A stretch of DNA of 64,000 nt, taken from the NCBI RefSeq assembly GCF_900115045.1, contig NZ_FOVC01000004.1, forward strand, positions 124,001-188,000, written 5' to 3'. The notes beneath the pieces are model-generated. The model searched no databases. It saw nothing but the letters and a program-made list of their open reading frames with translations, and was not told the origin of the DNA. Below, piece after piece: positions 50,645-61,266 of this stretch. The position numbers and the translations under genes are program-made. Positions within the stretch are counted from its first letter, which is position 1, and each line of letters begins with the position of its first letter. The stretch comes from Izhakiella capsodis (lineage in GTDB: Bacteria; Pseudomonadota; Gammaproteobacteria; Enterobacterales; Enterobacteriaceae).

Positions 50645-52147
50645 ATGAGTTCAGCATTATTGATTGCCCGCACCAAAGAAAAACAGCTGGAACTGCTGCC
50701 GTCGATGGCTAACCGCCACGGTCTGATAACCGGTGCGACGGGTACCGGCAAGACTGTGACGCTTCAAAAACTGGCGGAAAGCTTTTCCAGCATTGGCGTA
50801 CCGGTATTTATGGCGGACGTTAAAGGCGATCTTAGTGGTCTTTCACAACCGGGGATCGCGTCGGATAAACTCAAAGCCCGTCTGGAGAACATCGGTGTCA
50901 CTGACTGGCAACCGTCGGCAAATCCCGTCGTGCTGTGGGACATCTTTGGCGAGAAGGGTCATCCGGTAAGGGCGACAGTATCGGATCTCGGCCCGATATT
51001 GCTGTCACGGCTGCTGAACCTCAATGAGGTACAAAGCGGCGTGTTACAGATAATTTTCCGCATTGCTGACGATCAGGGTCTGTTACTGCTCGATTTCAAA
51101 GATTTACGCGCCATGACTCAGTATATCGGCGATAACGCCAAAGCCTTCCAGACGCAGTACGGCAATATCAATGCCGCATCGGTAGGCGCTATCCAGCGCG
51201 GATTATTGACGCTTGAACAACAGGGCGCTGAATACTTTTTTGGCGAGCCGATGCTGGATATCCGCGACTGGATGCGAACCGATGCCGACGGGCGGGGAAT
51301 GATTAATATTCTGGCGGCGGAGAAGCTTTATCAGATGCCGCGATTGTACGCGACCAGCCTGCTGTGGATGCTGGCCGAACTTTATGAACACCTGCCGGAG
51401 GCTGGCGATCTTGATAAGCCGAAAATGGTGTTCTTTTTTGACGAAGCACATCTGCTGTTTACCGATGCCCCTGCCGTGCTGCTGGAAAAAGTGGAGCAGG
51501 TTGTTCGTCTAATCCGTTCTAAGGGCGTGGGGATCTATTTTGTGTCACAAAACCCCTCAGATATACCGGATAACGTCCTGGGTCAGTTAGGCAACCGCGT
51601 TCAGCATGCGCTGCGCGCTTTTACTCCCAAAGATCAGAAGGCAGTGAAAGCCGCAGCACAGACCATGCGATCGAATCCGGCGTTCAATACTGAAGAAGCC
51701 ATTCAGCAGCTGGGTATCGGCGAAGCGCTGCTCTCTTTTCTCGATGCGAAAGGCAGTCCGGGTATTGTGGAACGTGCGATGGTTATCGCGCCAGCGTCGC
51801 GTATGGGTCCGGCCACGGATGATGAGCGCAATGGTTTGATTAATCATTCACCTCTTTTCGGCAAATATGATGAGGCGGTTGATCGCGAATCGGCCTTTGA
51901 GCGGCTGGCGCAAGGGGTTCAGCACGCCAGCGAAGAAGCCAATGCTCCGGAAGCTAAAGGCACTAACGTAAAAGTGGATGACGGTATTCTTGGCGGTCTG
52001 AAGGATATTATGTTTGGCACTACCGGGCCGCGCGGGGGCAAACGTGACGGTATTGTGCAAAGCATGGCGAAGAGCGCTTCCCGCCAGATAGCGAGCCAGA
52101 TTATACGCGGCGTGCTGGGTAGCCTGATGGGCGGGCGTCGTCGCTGA
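50645..52147 (+). CDS. yjgR: HerA-like DUF853 ATPase (YjgR)
   Basis: A 500-residue helicase HerA-like ATPase. Walker A is GATGTGKTVTLQ, a Walker B-like MVFFFDEAHLLF is near residue 265, and a C-terminal glycine/arginine-rich tail is seen (LGSLMGGRRR). Its biological role is not established. It sits in the same yjgR-leuX neighbourhood as in E. coli. AAGGA precedes ATG. Confidence 0.92.
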   Translation: MSSALLIARTKEKQLELLPSMANRHGLITGATGTGKTVTLQKLAESFSSIGVPVFMADVKGDLSGLSQPGIASDKLKARLENIGVTDWQPSANPVVLWDIFGEKGHPVRATVSDLGPILLSRLLNLNEVQSGVLQIIFRIADDQGLLLLDFKDLRAMTQYIGDNAKAFQTQYGNINAASVGAIQRGLLTLEQQGAEYFFGEPMLDIRDWMRTDADGRGMINILAAEKLYQMPRLYATSLLWMLAELYEHLPEAGDLDKPKMVFFFDEAHLLFTDAPAVLLEKVEQVVRLIRSKGVGIYFVSQNPSDIPDNVLGQLGNRVQHALRAFTPKDQKAVKAAAQTMRSNPAFNTEEAIQQLGIGEALLSFLDAKGSPGIVERAMVIAPASRMGPATDDERNGLINHSPLFGKYDEAVDRESAFERLAQGVQHASEEANAPEAKGTNVKVDDGILGGLKDIMFGTTGPRGGKRDGIVQSMAKSASRQIASQIIRGVLGSLMGGRRR

Positions 52148-52164
52148 GGAGCGTTTCGTACAGG

Positions 52165-53454
52165 ATGACAGATAACAAAGAACGGGCATTACGCCGGGCC
52201 AGGCTATGGCCCGGCGTAATGCTATTGGCTGCCGCTGCCGCCTTTTTGTTTACACTTCTCTATCCGGTTTTTTATCCTGGTGACCGCTTGTGGCTGGCAG
52301 CGCTGAAGGCAGTTTCTGAAGCCGCGATGGTGGGTGCGCTTGCTGACTGGTTTGCGGTGAGCGCCCTGTTTCATCGTATTCCGCTGCCGCTGATCGGCCG
52401 CCACACTGCGATCGTTCCAAATAATAAAGAACGTATTGCCGATAACCTCGCCGCCTTCGTTCAGGATAAATTCCTTAACGCTGATTCACTGCTGTCGCTC
52501 ATCCGTCGTTACGATCCGGCACAGCTGGTCGCCAGCTGGCTCAGTAAGCCCGAGAACGCCGGTAGGCTGAGCGGTTATTTGCTGCGTCTGATGCACGGAT
52601 TTCTTGATATGGCGGATGATAGCCGCATTCAGGATTTTATTCGCCGTGCGGTACATCGGGCGATCGATAAGATCGATCTCAGTCAGTCTGCGGCGCTGAT
52701 CCTTGAGAGTCTGACACGCAACGACCGCCACCAAGCGCTGCTGGATGATGCTCTGAAGCAGATATTGCACCTGATGAATAAACCGGCGACCCACGATTTT
52801 ATTGCTAAAGAAGTGGTGGCATGGCTGAAACGCGATCACCCGTGGAAAGAAAAAGTACTTCCCAGCGAGTGGCTGGGAGAAAAAAGCGCAGCGCTGGCAG
52901 CTGATGCTGTTGAATCTATACTGACCCACGTAGAGCAGGACAGCGCCCACGCCCTGCGTGGAGCGTTCAACCGTAGCGTCAACACGTTCATTGCCCGCCT
53001 GCGCAGCGATCCGGAAATGGCCGCGCGTTCAGAAGAAATTAAGCGCTACCTGAAAGAAGATGAGGCGCTAAATCACTATATTCGCCAGCTCTGGAACGAA
53101 CTGCGTCACTGGCTGAGGCAGGACCTGGCGAATAAAGACTCGGTGGTAAATGCCCGACTGCGCGAAGCCGCACAGTGGTTTGGTGAAACGCTACGTGATG
53201 ACCCGATTTTGCGTCAGTCGCTTAATCAGCACCTGGAGAATGCCGCCGAACGTGCAGCGCCGGATTTTTCTAAATTTCTCACCCGTCATATCAGCGACAC
53301 GGTTAAAAGCTGGGATGCCCGCGATATGGCTCATCACATTGAGCTAAATATCGGCAAAGATTTACAGCGTATTCGCATTAATGGCACCCTGGTTGGTGGA
53401 TTCATCGGCCTGCTGTTATTTTTCATCTCAACCTTCCTGCCGCAATGGCTGTAG
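52165..53454 (+). CDS. yjiN: DUF445 inner-membrane protein (YjiN-like)
   Basis: A 429-residue DUF445 protein. It has an N-terminal membrane helix (MLLAAAAAFLFTLLYPVF), the conserved GALADWFAVSALFHRIP segment, a long charged helical middle, and a C-terminal membrane helix (GGFIGLLLFFISTFLPQWL). Its function is unknown. It lies 17 bases after yjgR and convergent with lptG. Confidence 0.88.
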   Translation: MTDNKERALRRARLWPGVMLLAAAAAFLFTLLYPVFYPGDRLWLAALKAVSEAAMVGALADWFAVSALFHRIPLPLIGRHTAIVPNNKERIADNLAAFVQDKFLNADSLLSLIRRYDPAQLVASWLSKPENAGRLSGYLLRLMHGFLDMADDSRIQDFIRRAVHRAIDKIDLSQSAALILESLTRNDRHQALLDDALKQILHLMNKPATHDFIAKEVVAWLKRDHPWKEKVLPSEWLGEKSAALAADAVESILTHVEQDSAHALRGAFNRSVNTFIARLRSDPEMAARSEEIKRYLKEDEALNHYIRQLWNELRHWLRQDLANKDSVVNARLREAAQWFGETLRDDPILRQSLNQHLENAAERAAPDFSKFLTRHISDTVKSWDARDMAHHIELNIGKDLQRIRINGTLVGGFIGLLLFFISTFLPQWL

Positions 53455-53613
53455 CTGGCGTCAGGCAACAGTGCGCTCCATCACAGGCAGATCAACGGAT
53501 CATCCGCCGACGTAATATGCCGCACTGAGCGGTAAGAAAAACCGACAGCTGTGGCTGCAGGATCCGCTTTAACAATGCATTTGCTCGCCCGCCTTAAGGC
53601 AATCAAGCCTGGA

Positions 53614-54690
53614 TTATTTTCGTCTGGCCAGCATAAATACACTGATGGCCAAAAACACTGCGCTCGGCAATAGACCGCCGATAATGGGTGGCAGCCCATA
53701 TACCAGACTCAGCGGGCCAAAAATGTTATTCAGAACAAAGAAAACAAACCCAAAGCTGATCCCAGTAACGACCCTAACCCCCATCGGCACGCTGCGCAGA
53801 GGACCAAATATAAATGACAGTGCCATCAGCATCATCACCGCAACTGAGAGCGGGGAGAATATTTTACTCCACATACTTAGCTGGTAACGACCGGCCTCCT
53901 GACCGCTCTGCTTGAGATATTTGGTGTAATCATAGAGGCCACGAATTGACAGTGAGTCAGGATCAAGCGTTACCACACCTAATTTATCCGGCGTCAACGA
54001 ACTCTTCCACTCCCCTTTCAGGGTCTGACTGCCGGTGATCTGCTGCGGATTCGTCAGGTTCGACTCCTCCACTTGCGACAGATCCCACTGCCGGGTGCCG
54101 GGGTTATATTTGGCAGATGCAGCATAACGCACCGTTTCCAGGCGGCGTTTATCGTTAAAGTTGTAGATATTAATGCCTTCGAGGGTGCTGTCGTTGCGGA
54201 CATGCTGGATGAAGATAAAGCTGTTGCCGTCTTTCGCCCATAGTCCGTTCTGAGTAGAAACCAATGCGCCACCGAGTAGCTGCCGGGCGCGATAATTATT
54301 GGCCAGTTGTTCACCCCGTGGTGCTGCAAACTCGCCAATCAGCATGGTCAACAGTACCAAAGGGATCGCCGTTTTCATGACCGAGCCAGCAATTTGCAGG
54401 CGGGTAAAGCCTGCGGCTTGCATAACAACAAGCTCGCTGCGCTGTGCCAGCGTACCCAGTCCCAACAGCGCCCCCAGCAGTGCAGCCATAGGAAAGAAAA
54501 CCTCGATATCTTTCGGCACGCTTAACAGCGTATACGCCGCCGCGCCGAGAGCCGTGTAATCACCCTGGCCAGTTTTACGCAGCTGATCGACGAATTTGAT
54601 GATGCCGGACAGCGAAACCAGCATAAATAGCGTCGCCATAATGGTGTTAAAAATGGTTTTACCGATATACCTGTCGAGTACGCCAAACAT
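53614..54690 (-). CDS. lptG: LPS export ABC permease LptG
   Basis: A 358-residue permease of the LptBFG complex, which extracts lipopolysaccharide from the inner membrane. The six-helix arrangement with a periplasmic beta-jellyroll is conserved: FGVLDRYIGKTIF at the N-terminus, the coupling-helix region LAQRSELVVMQAAGF, and FIFGPLRSVPMGVRVVTG near the C-terminus. Its ATG overlaps the stop of lptF, so the two are co-translated. Length matches E. coli (360). Confidence 0.95.
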   Translation of the reverse strand: MFGVLDRYIGKTIFNTIMATLFMLVSLSGIIKFVDQLRKTGQGDYTALGAAAYTLLSVPKDIEVFFPMAALLGALLGLGTLAQRSELVVMQAAGFTRLQIAGSVMKTAIPLVLLTMLIGEFAAPRGEQLANNYRARQLLGGALVSTQNGLWAKDGNSFIFIQHVRNDSTLEGINIYNFNDKRRLETVRYAASAKYNPGTRQWDLSQVEESNLTNPQQITGSQTLKGEWKSSLTPDKLGVVTLDPDSLSIRGLYDYTKYLKQSGQEAGRYQLSMWSKIFSPLSVAVMMLMALSFIFGPLRSVPMGVRVVTGISFGFVFFVLNNIFGPLSLVYGLPPIIGGLLPSAVFLAISVFMLARRK

Positions 54691-55790
54691 TAAACGCTCC
54701 CCCTACGTTTAAAGCGTGCGCGAATGCGACGCATCGGTACTGTATTCCAGCCGTTAAGTATGAGCGCCAGCGCCAGGTAACTGAGGTTTATCCCCCACAT
54801 CCAGTAGAGCGGGTTCAGGTGATCTCTGGCGGAATTGGAGCGTATCGAGCTTTGCAGTAAGAAAAAGATTAGGTACAGCAGCATTGCCGGCAGCATCGAT
54901 ATCACGCGGCCCTGACGTGGATTGACTTCGCTCAGCGGAACCACCATCAGCGCCATAACAAATACTGAAAATATCAGCGTCAGACGCCAGTTAAATTCAC
55001 TGCGAAACTCGGGTTTAGCAGAGTGCCACAATGCGGTGAAATCGGCCTGCTCTGCATCATTCGGGTCGAACGGCACGGCTTCGTGGCCAATAATCGCTTT
55101 GTAGTTCTGGAAGTCGGTAATACGGAAATCACGCAGCATCGCGGTGCCTTCAAAGCGGGTTCCTTTATCCAGCGTGACCAACTGCGATCCATCGGGCCGT
55201 TGCGTCATGAAGCCATGATCGGCAACCACTACCGAGGGCCGGGCGTTGCCTTTTGGCTGCAGCTGGGCCAGGAAAACATGTTCAAAGTCGTTGCCCTTAA
55301 CCCGCTCAATAAACAGCACGTTTTTACCGTCATTCGTCGTTTTGAACTGACCAGCAACCAGCGCTGCCGCCCCCGGATTGGCTTTCGCGTTCTGCGTCAC
55401 TTCGTCCTGATAACGCTGTGACCACGGCCCTAGCCAGGCGACGTTAATGGCGGCGACAATCGCCGTAATCACCATCAGTACCGAGGCTGCTTTTATCAGC
55501 ACAGATTTGCCAAGACCGCAAGCGTGCATCACGGTTATTTCACTTTCAGTGTATAACCGGCTGAAAGTCATTAAAATTGCCAAAAACAGGCTAAGTGGCA
55601 GTATTAACTGCGCCATTTGTGGCACGCCCAACCCCAAAAGGGTTAAAACAAGGTCAGTGGGAATATCGCCATCAACCGCTGCACCCAGTATCCTGACTAA
55701 CTTCTGGCAGAAGAATATCAGTAGCAGGATAAACAGAATGGCTAACTGGCTTTTAAAGGTTTCCCGAACCAAATATCTAATGATGATCAC
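54690..55790 (-). CDS. lptF: LPS export ABC permease LptF
   Basis: A 366-residue partner of LptG, the same length as E. coli LptF. I start it at GTG (55790) giving VIIIRYLVRETFKSQLAIL, which matches the E. coli N-terminus. The frame stays open 52 codons further upstream, but that extension (to 55946) has no family counterpart. The ESEITVMHACG coupling segment and C-terminal VNPRQGRVISMLPAML are conserved. It is divergent from pepA, as in E. coli. Confidence 0.93.
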   Translation of the reverse strand: MIIIRYLVRETFKSQLAILFILLLIFFCQKLVRILGAAVDGDIPTDLVLTLLGLGVPQMAQLILPLSLFLAILMTFSRLYTESEITVMHACGLGKSVLIKAASVLMVITAIVAAINVAWLGPWSQRYQDEVTQNAKANPGAAALVAGQFKTTNDGKNVLFIERVKGNDFEHVFLAQLQPKGNARPSVVVADHGFMTQRPDGSQLVTLDKGTRFEGTAMLRDFRITDFQNYKAIIGHEAVPFDPNDAEQADFTALWHSAKPEFRSEFNWRLTLIFSVFVMALMVVPLSEVNPRQGRVISMLPAMLLYLIFFLLQSSIRSNSARDHLNPLYWMWGINLSYLALALILNGWNTVPMRRIRARFKRRGSV

Positions 55791-56065
55791 GCTGAGTACG
55801 CCTGTGAAAACTTGTCTTTTTGCAGGAAAATCGCTAGTTTCATCGCTTATTAGCCATTTTTTCTTATTAATGGCTGTTGTCATCGCTGGAATAGTATGAC
55901 AACGCATAGGTTCTGGTGGTGTAAATGTGTACCAAAATTTTAACACCCTGCACCACCAGATTTCCGTTTAATCAACGGCGATTTATTACCGTGGCAATAT
56001 GCTGTACTAAAACGTACCATTCTATCTGCAGCAAACGCCGTTGTCTTTAAGATTCAGGAGAATGC

Positions 56066-57577
56066 ATGGAGTTCAGTGTAAAAAGCGGTAGTCCGGAAAA
56101 ACAGCGTAGCGCCTGTATCGTGGTAGGCGTTTTCGAACCGCGCCGTCTGTCACCTGTTGCAGAACAGCTGGATAAAATCAGCGATGGCTACATCAGCGCC
56201 CTACTGCGCCGTGGGGAACTTGAGGGCAAAGTAGGCCAGACGCTGCTGCTGCATCACGTGCCTGACATTCTCTCCGAGCGTATCTTGTTGATTGGCTGCG
56301 GCAAGGAGCGCGAGCTCGATGAACGTCAGTACAAGCAGGTTATTCAGAAAACAATTAATACACTTAACGATACCGGCTCAATGGAAGCGGTCTGTTTTCT
56401 AACGGAGCTACATGTTAAAGGGCGTAATACCTACTGGAAAGTGCGTCAGGCGGTCGAAACTGCAAAAGAGACGCTTTATTCATTTGACCAGTTAAAAAGT
56501 AACAAAACTGAACCGCGCCGCCCGCTGCGTAAAATGGTGTTTAACGTCCCCACCCGTCGCGAGCTAACCTGCGGTGAGCGCGCGATACAGCACGGTCTGG
56601 CAGTAGCTGCGGGCATCAAAGCCGCAAAAGATCTGGGCAATATGCCGCCAAATATCTGTAATCCGGCCTATCTGGCTTCCCAGGCGCGTCAGTTGGCTGA
56701 CAGTTTCAATAAGAATATCAGCACCCGCGTCATCGGCGAACAGCAGATGAAAGAGCTTGGCATGAATGCTTACCTGGCGGTCGGCGCTGGCTCGCAAAAT
56801 GAGTCCCTGATGTCAGTGATTGAATACAAAGGAAACCCGGCGCCAGACGCCCGGCCAATCGTGCTGATCGGCAAGGGTCTGACCTTCGACGCGGGAGGCA
56901 TTTCGCTCAAGCCTGCCGAAGCCATGGACGAAATGAAATACGACATGTGTGGCGCCGCCTCAGTATATGGCGTCATGCGCATGGTGGCCGAGCTAAACCT
57001 GCCTTTGAATGTCATCGGCGTACTGGCGGGCTGCGAAAATATGCCGGATGGCTGCGCTATGCGTCCCGGCGATGTTCTGACCACCATGTCCGGTCAGACG
57101 GTAGAAGTGCTTAATACGGATGCTGAAGGCCGTCTGGTTCTCTGCGATGTGCTGACTTATGTTGAACGTTTTGAACCAGAAACGGTGATTGATGTCGCTA
57201 CCCTGACCGGCGCCTGCGTGATTGCGCTTGGCCATCATATCAGTGGTCTGATATCAAACCATAATCCTCTGGCTCATGAGCTGATTAGTGCCTCGGAGCA
57301 ATCGGGGGATCGTGCATGGCGTCTGCCAATCGCTGATGAGTACCAGGAACAGCTGGAGTCTAACTTTGCTGATATGGCAAATATCGGCGGCCGGCCTGGT
57401 GGTGCAATTACCGCTGCCTGCTTCCTGGCACGCTTTGCGCGTAAATATAACTGGGCGCATCTCGATATTGCAGGCACCGCCTGGCGTTCAGGTAAAGCCA
57501 AAGGGGCAACCGGTCGCCCGGTCGCCCTGCTCTCGCAGTTCCTGCTGAACCGCGCCGGGCTGAATGGGGAAGAGTGA
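56066..57577 (+). CDS. pepA: Leucyl aminopeptidase A (M17), also a DNA-binding regulator
   Basis: A 503-residue M17 aminopeptidase, full length. The catalytic domain has GKGLTFDAGGISLKP, the metal-binding Asp/Glu motif NTDAEGRLVL and GRPGGAITAACFL. In E. coli PepA also binds DNA at carAB and in Xer recombination of plasmids. CAGGAG lies five bases before ATG. It is divergent from lptF and followed by holC and valS. Confidence 0.96.
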   Translation: MEFSVKSGSPEKQRSACIVVGVFEPRRLSPVAEQLDKISDGYISALLRRGELEGKVGQTLLLHHVPDILSERILLIGCGKERELDERQYKQVIQKTINTLNDTGSMEAVCFLTELHVKGRNTYWKVRQAVETAKETLYSFDQLKSNKTEPRRPLRKMVFNVPTRRELTCGERAIQHGLAVAAGIKAAKDLGNMPPNICNPAYLASQARQLADSFNKNISTRVIGEQQMKELGMNAYLAVGAGSQNESLMSVIEYKGNPAPDARPIVLIGKGLTFDAGGISLKPAEAMDEMKYDMCGAASVYGVMRMVAELNLPLNVIGVLAGCENMPDGCAMRPGDVLTTMSGQTVEVLNTDAEGRLVLCDVLTYVERFEPETVIDVATLTGACVIALGHHISGLISNHNPLAHELISASEQSGDRAWRLPIADEYQEQLESNFADMANIGGRPGGAITAACFLARFARKYNWAHLDIAGTAWRSGKAKGATGRPVALLSQFLLNRAGLNGEE

Positions 57578-57705
57578 CGCTGTCCTGTCGGCGCGCTGCA
57601 GCGACAAGCTGTTAACGTTTCCGGTTAAGGATAATTTGTCCAGCCGGAGCATTGCTTAATCTACCGGGCGGGCGCCACCTCGTCCGCTTGACTATCTGGC
57701 CGCTT

Positions 57706-58164
57706 ATGAAAAACGCAACCTTCTATCTGATGGAGTCCAGCGAAGTCGCTGACGGTCTCAGTGCCGTCGAGGCGCTGGTATGCGAGCTGGCAGGAGAGCG
57801 CTGGCGCGCGGGTAAGCGGGTACTGGTTGCCTGCGAATCTGAAGAGCAGGCTAACCGACTTGATGAGGCAATCTGGCAGCGACCGGTCGATGCATTTATT
57901 CCCCATAATTTAGCGGGGGAAGGACCCGGTTACGGCGCGCCGGTTGAACTGGCCTGGCCTCAGCGGCGTGGCAACGCACCGCGCGATCTGCTGATTAGCC
58001 TGCTGCCGCAGTTTGCAGATTTTGCCACCGCTTTCTATGAAGTGATAGACTTTGTCCCTCACGAAGAATCTTTGAAACAGCAGGCGCGTGAACGCTATAA
58101 AGCCTACCGCACCGCCGGCTTCCACTTGAATACGGCCACGCCTTTACAGCCGCAAATGACATAG
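57706..58164 (+). CDS. holC: DNA polymerase III chi subunit
   Basis: A 152-residue chi subunit (E. coli 147). MKNATFYLMES and the middle ACESEEQANRLDEAIWQ and FIPHNLAGEGPGYGAPVEL match the family. It links the clamp loader to SSB. The start is MKNATF (57706) rather than the in-frame frame start at 57652. It precedes valS by five bases. Confidence 0.94.
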   Translation: MKNATFYLMESSEVADGLSAVEALVCELAGERWRAGKRVLVACESEEQANRLDEAIWQRPVDAFIPHNLAGEGPGYGAPVELAWPQRRGNAPRDLLISLLPQFADFATAFYEVIDFVPHEESLKQQARERYKAYRTAGFHLNTATPLQPQMT

Positions 58165-58169
58165 TAGAA

Positions 58170-61025
58170 ATGGAAAAGACATATAACCCGCAAGATATCG
58201 AACAGCCGCTTTACGAGCACTGGGAAAAGCAGGGCTACTTTAAGCCAAACGGCGATACCAGCCAGCAAAGTTTCTGCATCATGATCCCGCCGCCAAACGT
58301 CACCGGTAGCTTGCATATGGGTCACGCCTTCCAGCAGACCATCATGGATACCCTGATTCGTTACCAGCGGATGCAGGGAAAAAACACCCTCTGGCAGGCA
58401 GGAACCGATCACGCTGGCATCGCCACTCAGATGGTGGTTGAACGTAAAATTGCCGCGGAAGAAGGTAAAACGCGCCATGATTATGGCCGCGACGCTTTTA
58501 TTGAAAAAATCTGGCAGTGGAAAGCGGAATCCGGCGGAACGATCACCCGCCAGATGCGCCGTCTCGGTGACTCTGTGGATTGGGAACGCGAACGTTTCAC
58601 TATGGATGACGGCCTGTCTAACGCAGTCAAAGAGGTGTTTGTCCGGTTGTACAAAGAGGACCTGATTTATCGCGGCAAACGTCTGGTTAATTGGGATCCG
58701 AAGCTACGCACAGCAATTTCCGATCTTGAAGTTGAAAATCGCGAGTCAAAAGGCTCAATGTGGCACATCCGCTATCCACTGGCTGACGGCGCAAAAACCG
58801 CTGATGGCAAAGATTATTTAGTGGTCGCTACTACGCGTCCGGAAACCCTGCTGGGTGATACCGGCGTAGCCGTTAATCCCGATGATCCCCGTTATAAAGA
58901 TCTGATCGGTAAGTTTATTCTGCTGCCGTTAGTGAATCGTCGCATTCCGGTAGTCGGTGATGAACACGCGGATATGGAAAAAGGTACCGGCTGTGTAAAG
59001 ATCACGCCAGCGCACGACTTTAATGACTATGAGGTGGGTAAACGTCACGGTCTGCCAATGATTAACATTCTGACCTTTGATGGCGATATCCGTGAGCGCG
59101 CCCAGGTATTTGATACTCATGGTCAGGAGTCAACCACTTACGACGCGGCGATCCCAGCGCAGTTCCATAATCTGGAGCGCTTTGCCGCCCGTAAGGCGAT
59201 CGTCGCCGCCATCGATGATATGGATCTGCTTGCTGAGATCAAACCTCACGATTTAACCGTACCTTACGGCGATCGCGGTGGCGTGGTGATCGAGCCAATG
59301 CTAACCGATCAATGGTATGTCCGCACCGCTCCGCTGGCGAAAGTGGCGGTTGAGGCCGTAGAAAACGGCGACATCCAGTTTGTACCTAAGCAGTACGAAA
59401 ATATGTATTTTTCCTGGATGCGTGACATTCAGGACTGGTGCATCTCGCGCCAGCTTTGGTGGGGCCATCGCATTCCAGCCTGGTATGACGATGCTGGCAA
59501 CGTCTACGTTGGTCGTAACGAAGAAGAAGTTCGTCAGGAAAATCAGCTGCCAGCAGAGGTGGCGCTGCGCCAGGATGAAGACGTGCTGGATACCTGGTTC
59601 TCTTCTGGCCTGTGGACCTTTTCCACACTCGGCTGGCCAGAAAATACTGAAGCATTACGCCAGTTCCATCCAACCAGCGTGCTGGTAAGCGGCTTCGATA
59701 TCATCTTTTTCTGGATTGCGCGCATGATCATGCTCACCATGCACTTCATTAAAGATGAAAACGGCAAGCCCCAGGTGCCGTTCAAAACCGTGTATATGAC
59801 CGGGCTGATCCGCGATGAAGAAGGGCAGAAAATGTCCAAATCCAAAGGCAACGTTATCGATCCGCTGGACATGGTTGATGGGATCTCCCTCGAAGCGCTG
59901 CTGGAAAAACGCACCGGCAATATGATGCAACCTCAACTGGCTGAAAAGATCCGCAAGCGCACTGAGAAGCAGTTTCCCAACGGTATTGAGCCTCATGGTA
60001 CCGATGCGCTGCGCTTTACCCTGGCGGCGCTGGCCTCCACCGGCCGTGATATCAACTGGGATATGAAGCGCCTGGAAGGCTATCGTAACTTCTGTAATAA
60101 GCTGTGGAACGCCAGCCGCTTCGTGCTGATGAATACCGAAGATCAGGACTGCGGCCAGCACGGTGGTGAAAGGATACTATCGCTGGCCGATCGTTGGATC
60201 CTCAGCGAATTCAATCAGACGGTGAAAGGCTACCGCGATGCACTGGATAATTATCGCTTCGATATTGCGGCGAACATTCTGTATGACTTTACGTGGAATC
60301 AGTTCTGTGACTGGTACCTGGAGCTGACAAAACCGGTAATGAACGGCGGTACTGCCGCTGAACTGCGTGGCACTCGCCATACACTGGTGGAAGTGCTCGA
60401 AGCGCTGCTGCGCCTGGCGCATCCGATAATTCCGTTTATTACTGAAACCATCTGGCAGCGGATTAAAGTGCTGAAAGGCATTAGCGCCGATACGATCATG
60501 TTACAGCCGATGCCTGCCTATGATGCGGACAAAGTCGATGCTGTGGCGCAGGCTGACACCGAATGGCTGAAACAGGCCATCATTGCCGTGCGTAACATTC
60601 GAGCCGAGATGAACCTTTCTCCGGCGAAGCCACTGACCTTGCTGCTACGTGGCGCCAACGCCGATGCCGAGCGGCGTGTGAGTCAAAACCGCAGCTTCCT
60701 GTCAACGCTGGCACGCCTGGATGACATCACCGTGCTGCCAGCCAGTGATAAAGGCCCGATATCTGTCACCAAACTGGTAGAAGGCGCTGAGCTGCTGATC
60801 CCTATGGCTGGTCTGATCGATAAAGCGGCGGAGTCAGAGCGCCTGAGCAAAGAAATTATTCGACTGGAAGGCGAAATAGGACGTATTGCCAGCAAGTTGC
60901 ATAATGAAGGTTTTGTCGCGCGTGCCCCGGAAGCGGTTGTGGTGAAAGAGCGTGAGAAAATGGAGGGTTACCAGCAGGCAAAAGCCAAAATAGCCGAGCA
61001 GCTTGAGGTAATTAAAGGTCTCTAG
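58170..61025 (+). CDS. valS: Valyl-tRNA synthetase
   Basis: A 951-residue class I synthetase, same length as E. coli ValS. The HIGH-like motif is NVTGSLHMGHAF, the editing (CP1) domain spans about 200-350, the KMSKS loop is GQKMSKSKGNV, and a C-terminal coiled coil contacts tRNA (SERLSKEIIRLEGEIGRIAS). Followed by a strong terminator. Confidence 0.98.
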   Translation: MEKTYNPQDIEQPLYEHWEKQGYFKPNGDTSQQSFCIMIPPPNVTGSLHMGHAFQQTIMDTLIRYQRMQGKNTLWQAGTDHAGIATQMVVERKIAAEEGKTRHDYGRDAFIEKIWQWKAESGGTITRQMRRLGDSVDWERERFTMDDGLSNAVKEVFVRLYKEDLIYRGKRLVNWDPKLRTAISDLEVENRESKGSMWHIRYPLADGAKTADGKDYLVVATTRPETLLGDTGVAVNPDDPRYKDLIGKFILLPLVNRRIPVVGDEHADMEKGTGCVKITPAHDFNDYEVGKRHGLPMINILTFDGDIRERAQVFDTHGQESTTYDAAIPAQFHNLERFAARKAIVAAIDDMDLLAEIKPHDLTVPYGDRGGVVIEPMLTDQWYVRTAPLAKVAVEAVENGDIQFVPKQYENMYFSWMRDIQDWCISRQLWWGHRIPAWYDDAGNVYVGRNEEEVRQENQLPAEVALRQDEDVLDTWFSSGLWTFSTLGWPENTEALRQFHPTSVLVSGFDIIFFWIARMIMLTMHFIKDENGKPQVPFKTVYMTGLIRDEEGQKMSKSKGNVIDPLDMVDGISLEALLEKRTGNMMQPQLAEKIRKRTEKQFPNGIEPHGTDALRFTLAALASTGRDINWDMKRLEGYRNFCNKLWNASRFVLMNTEDQDCGQHGGERILSLADRWILSEFNQTVKGYRDALDNYRFDIAANILYDFTWNQFCDWYLELTKPVMNGGTAAELRGTRHTLVEVLEALLRLAHPIIPFITETIWQRIKVLKGISADTIMLQPMPAYDADKVDAVAQADTEWLKQAIIAVRNIRAEMNLSPAKPLTLLLRGANADAERRVSQNRSFLSTLARLDDITVLPASDKGPISVTKLVEGAELLIPMAGLIDKAAESERLSKEIIRLEGEIGRIASKLHNEGFVARAPEAVVVKEREKMEGYQQAKAKIAEQLEVIKGL

Positions 61026-61033
61026 TCCGACGG

Positions 61034-61063
61034 CCGGAGGCGGCGCTTGCAGCCTCCGGTTTT
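61034..61063 (+). terminator. valS terminator
   Basis: An 8-bp stem CCGGAGGC/GCCTCCGG (61034-61041, 61052-61059) with a 10-base loop and a T4 tail, beginning nine bases after the valS stop. Confidence 0.85.
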
Positions 61064-61266
61064 AGTAAATGCCGCACGTGGATTTACGTCTTAAAAACCG
61101 TCACGACTGACAATCACTCTTCTTTTCGAAACACACGAGACAGATATTTTTCAGTCTAATCTGTCGCTTCAAACGCAGTCAGGATAATGACTTACTTCCC
61201 CATTGCATATGCAAGGCAGTGATGTTATTACAACTTTTTAGTCCAGGTTGATGCTGAACCAATGTG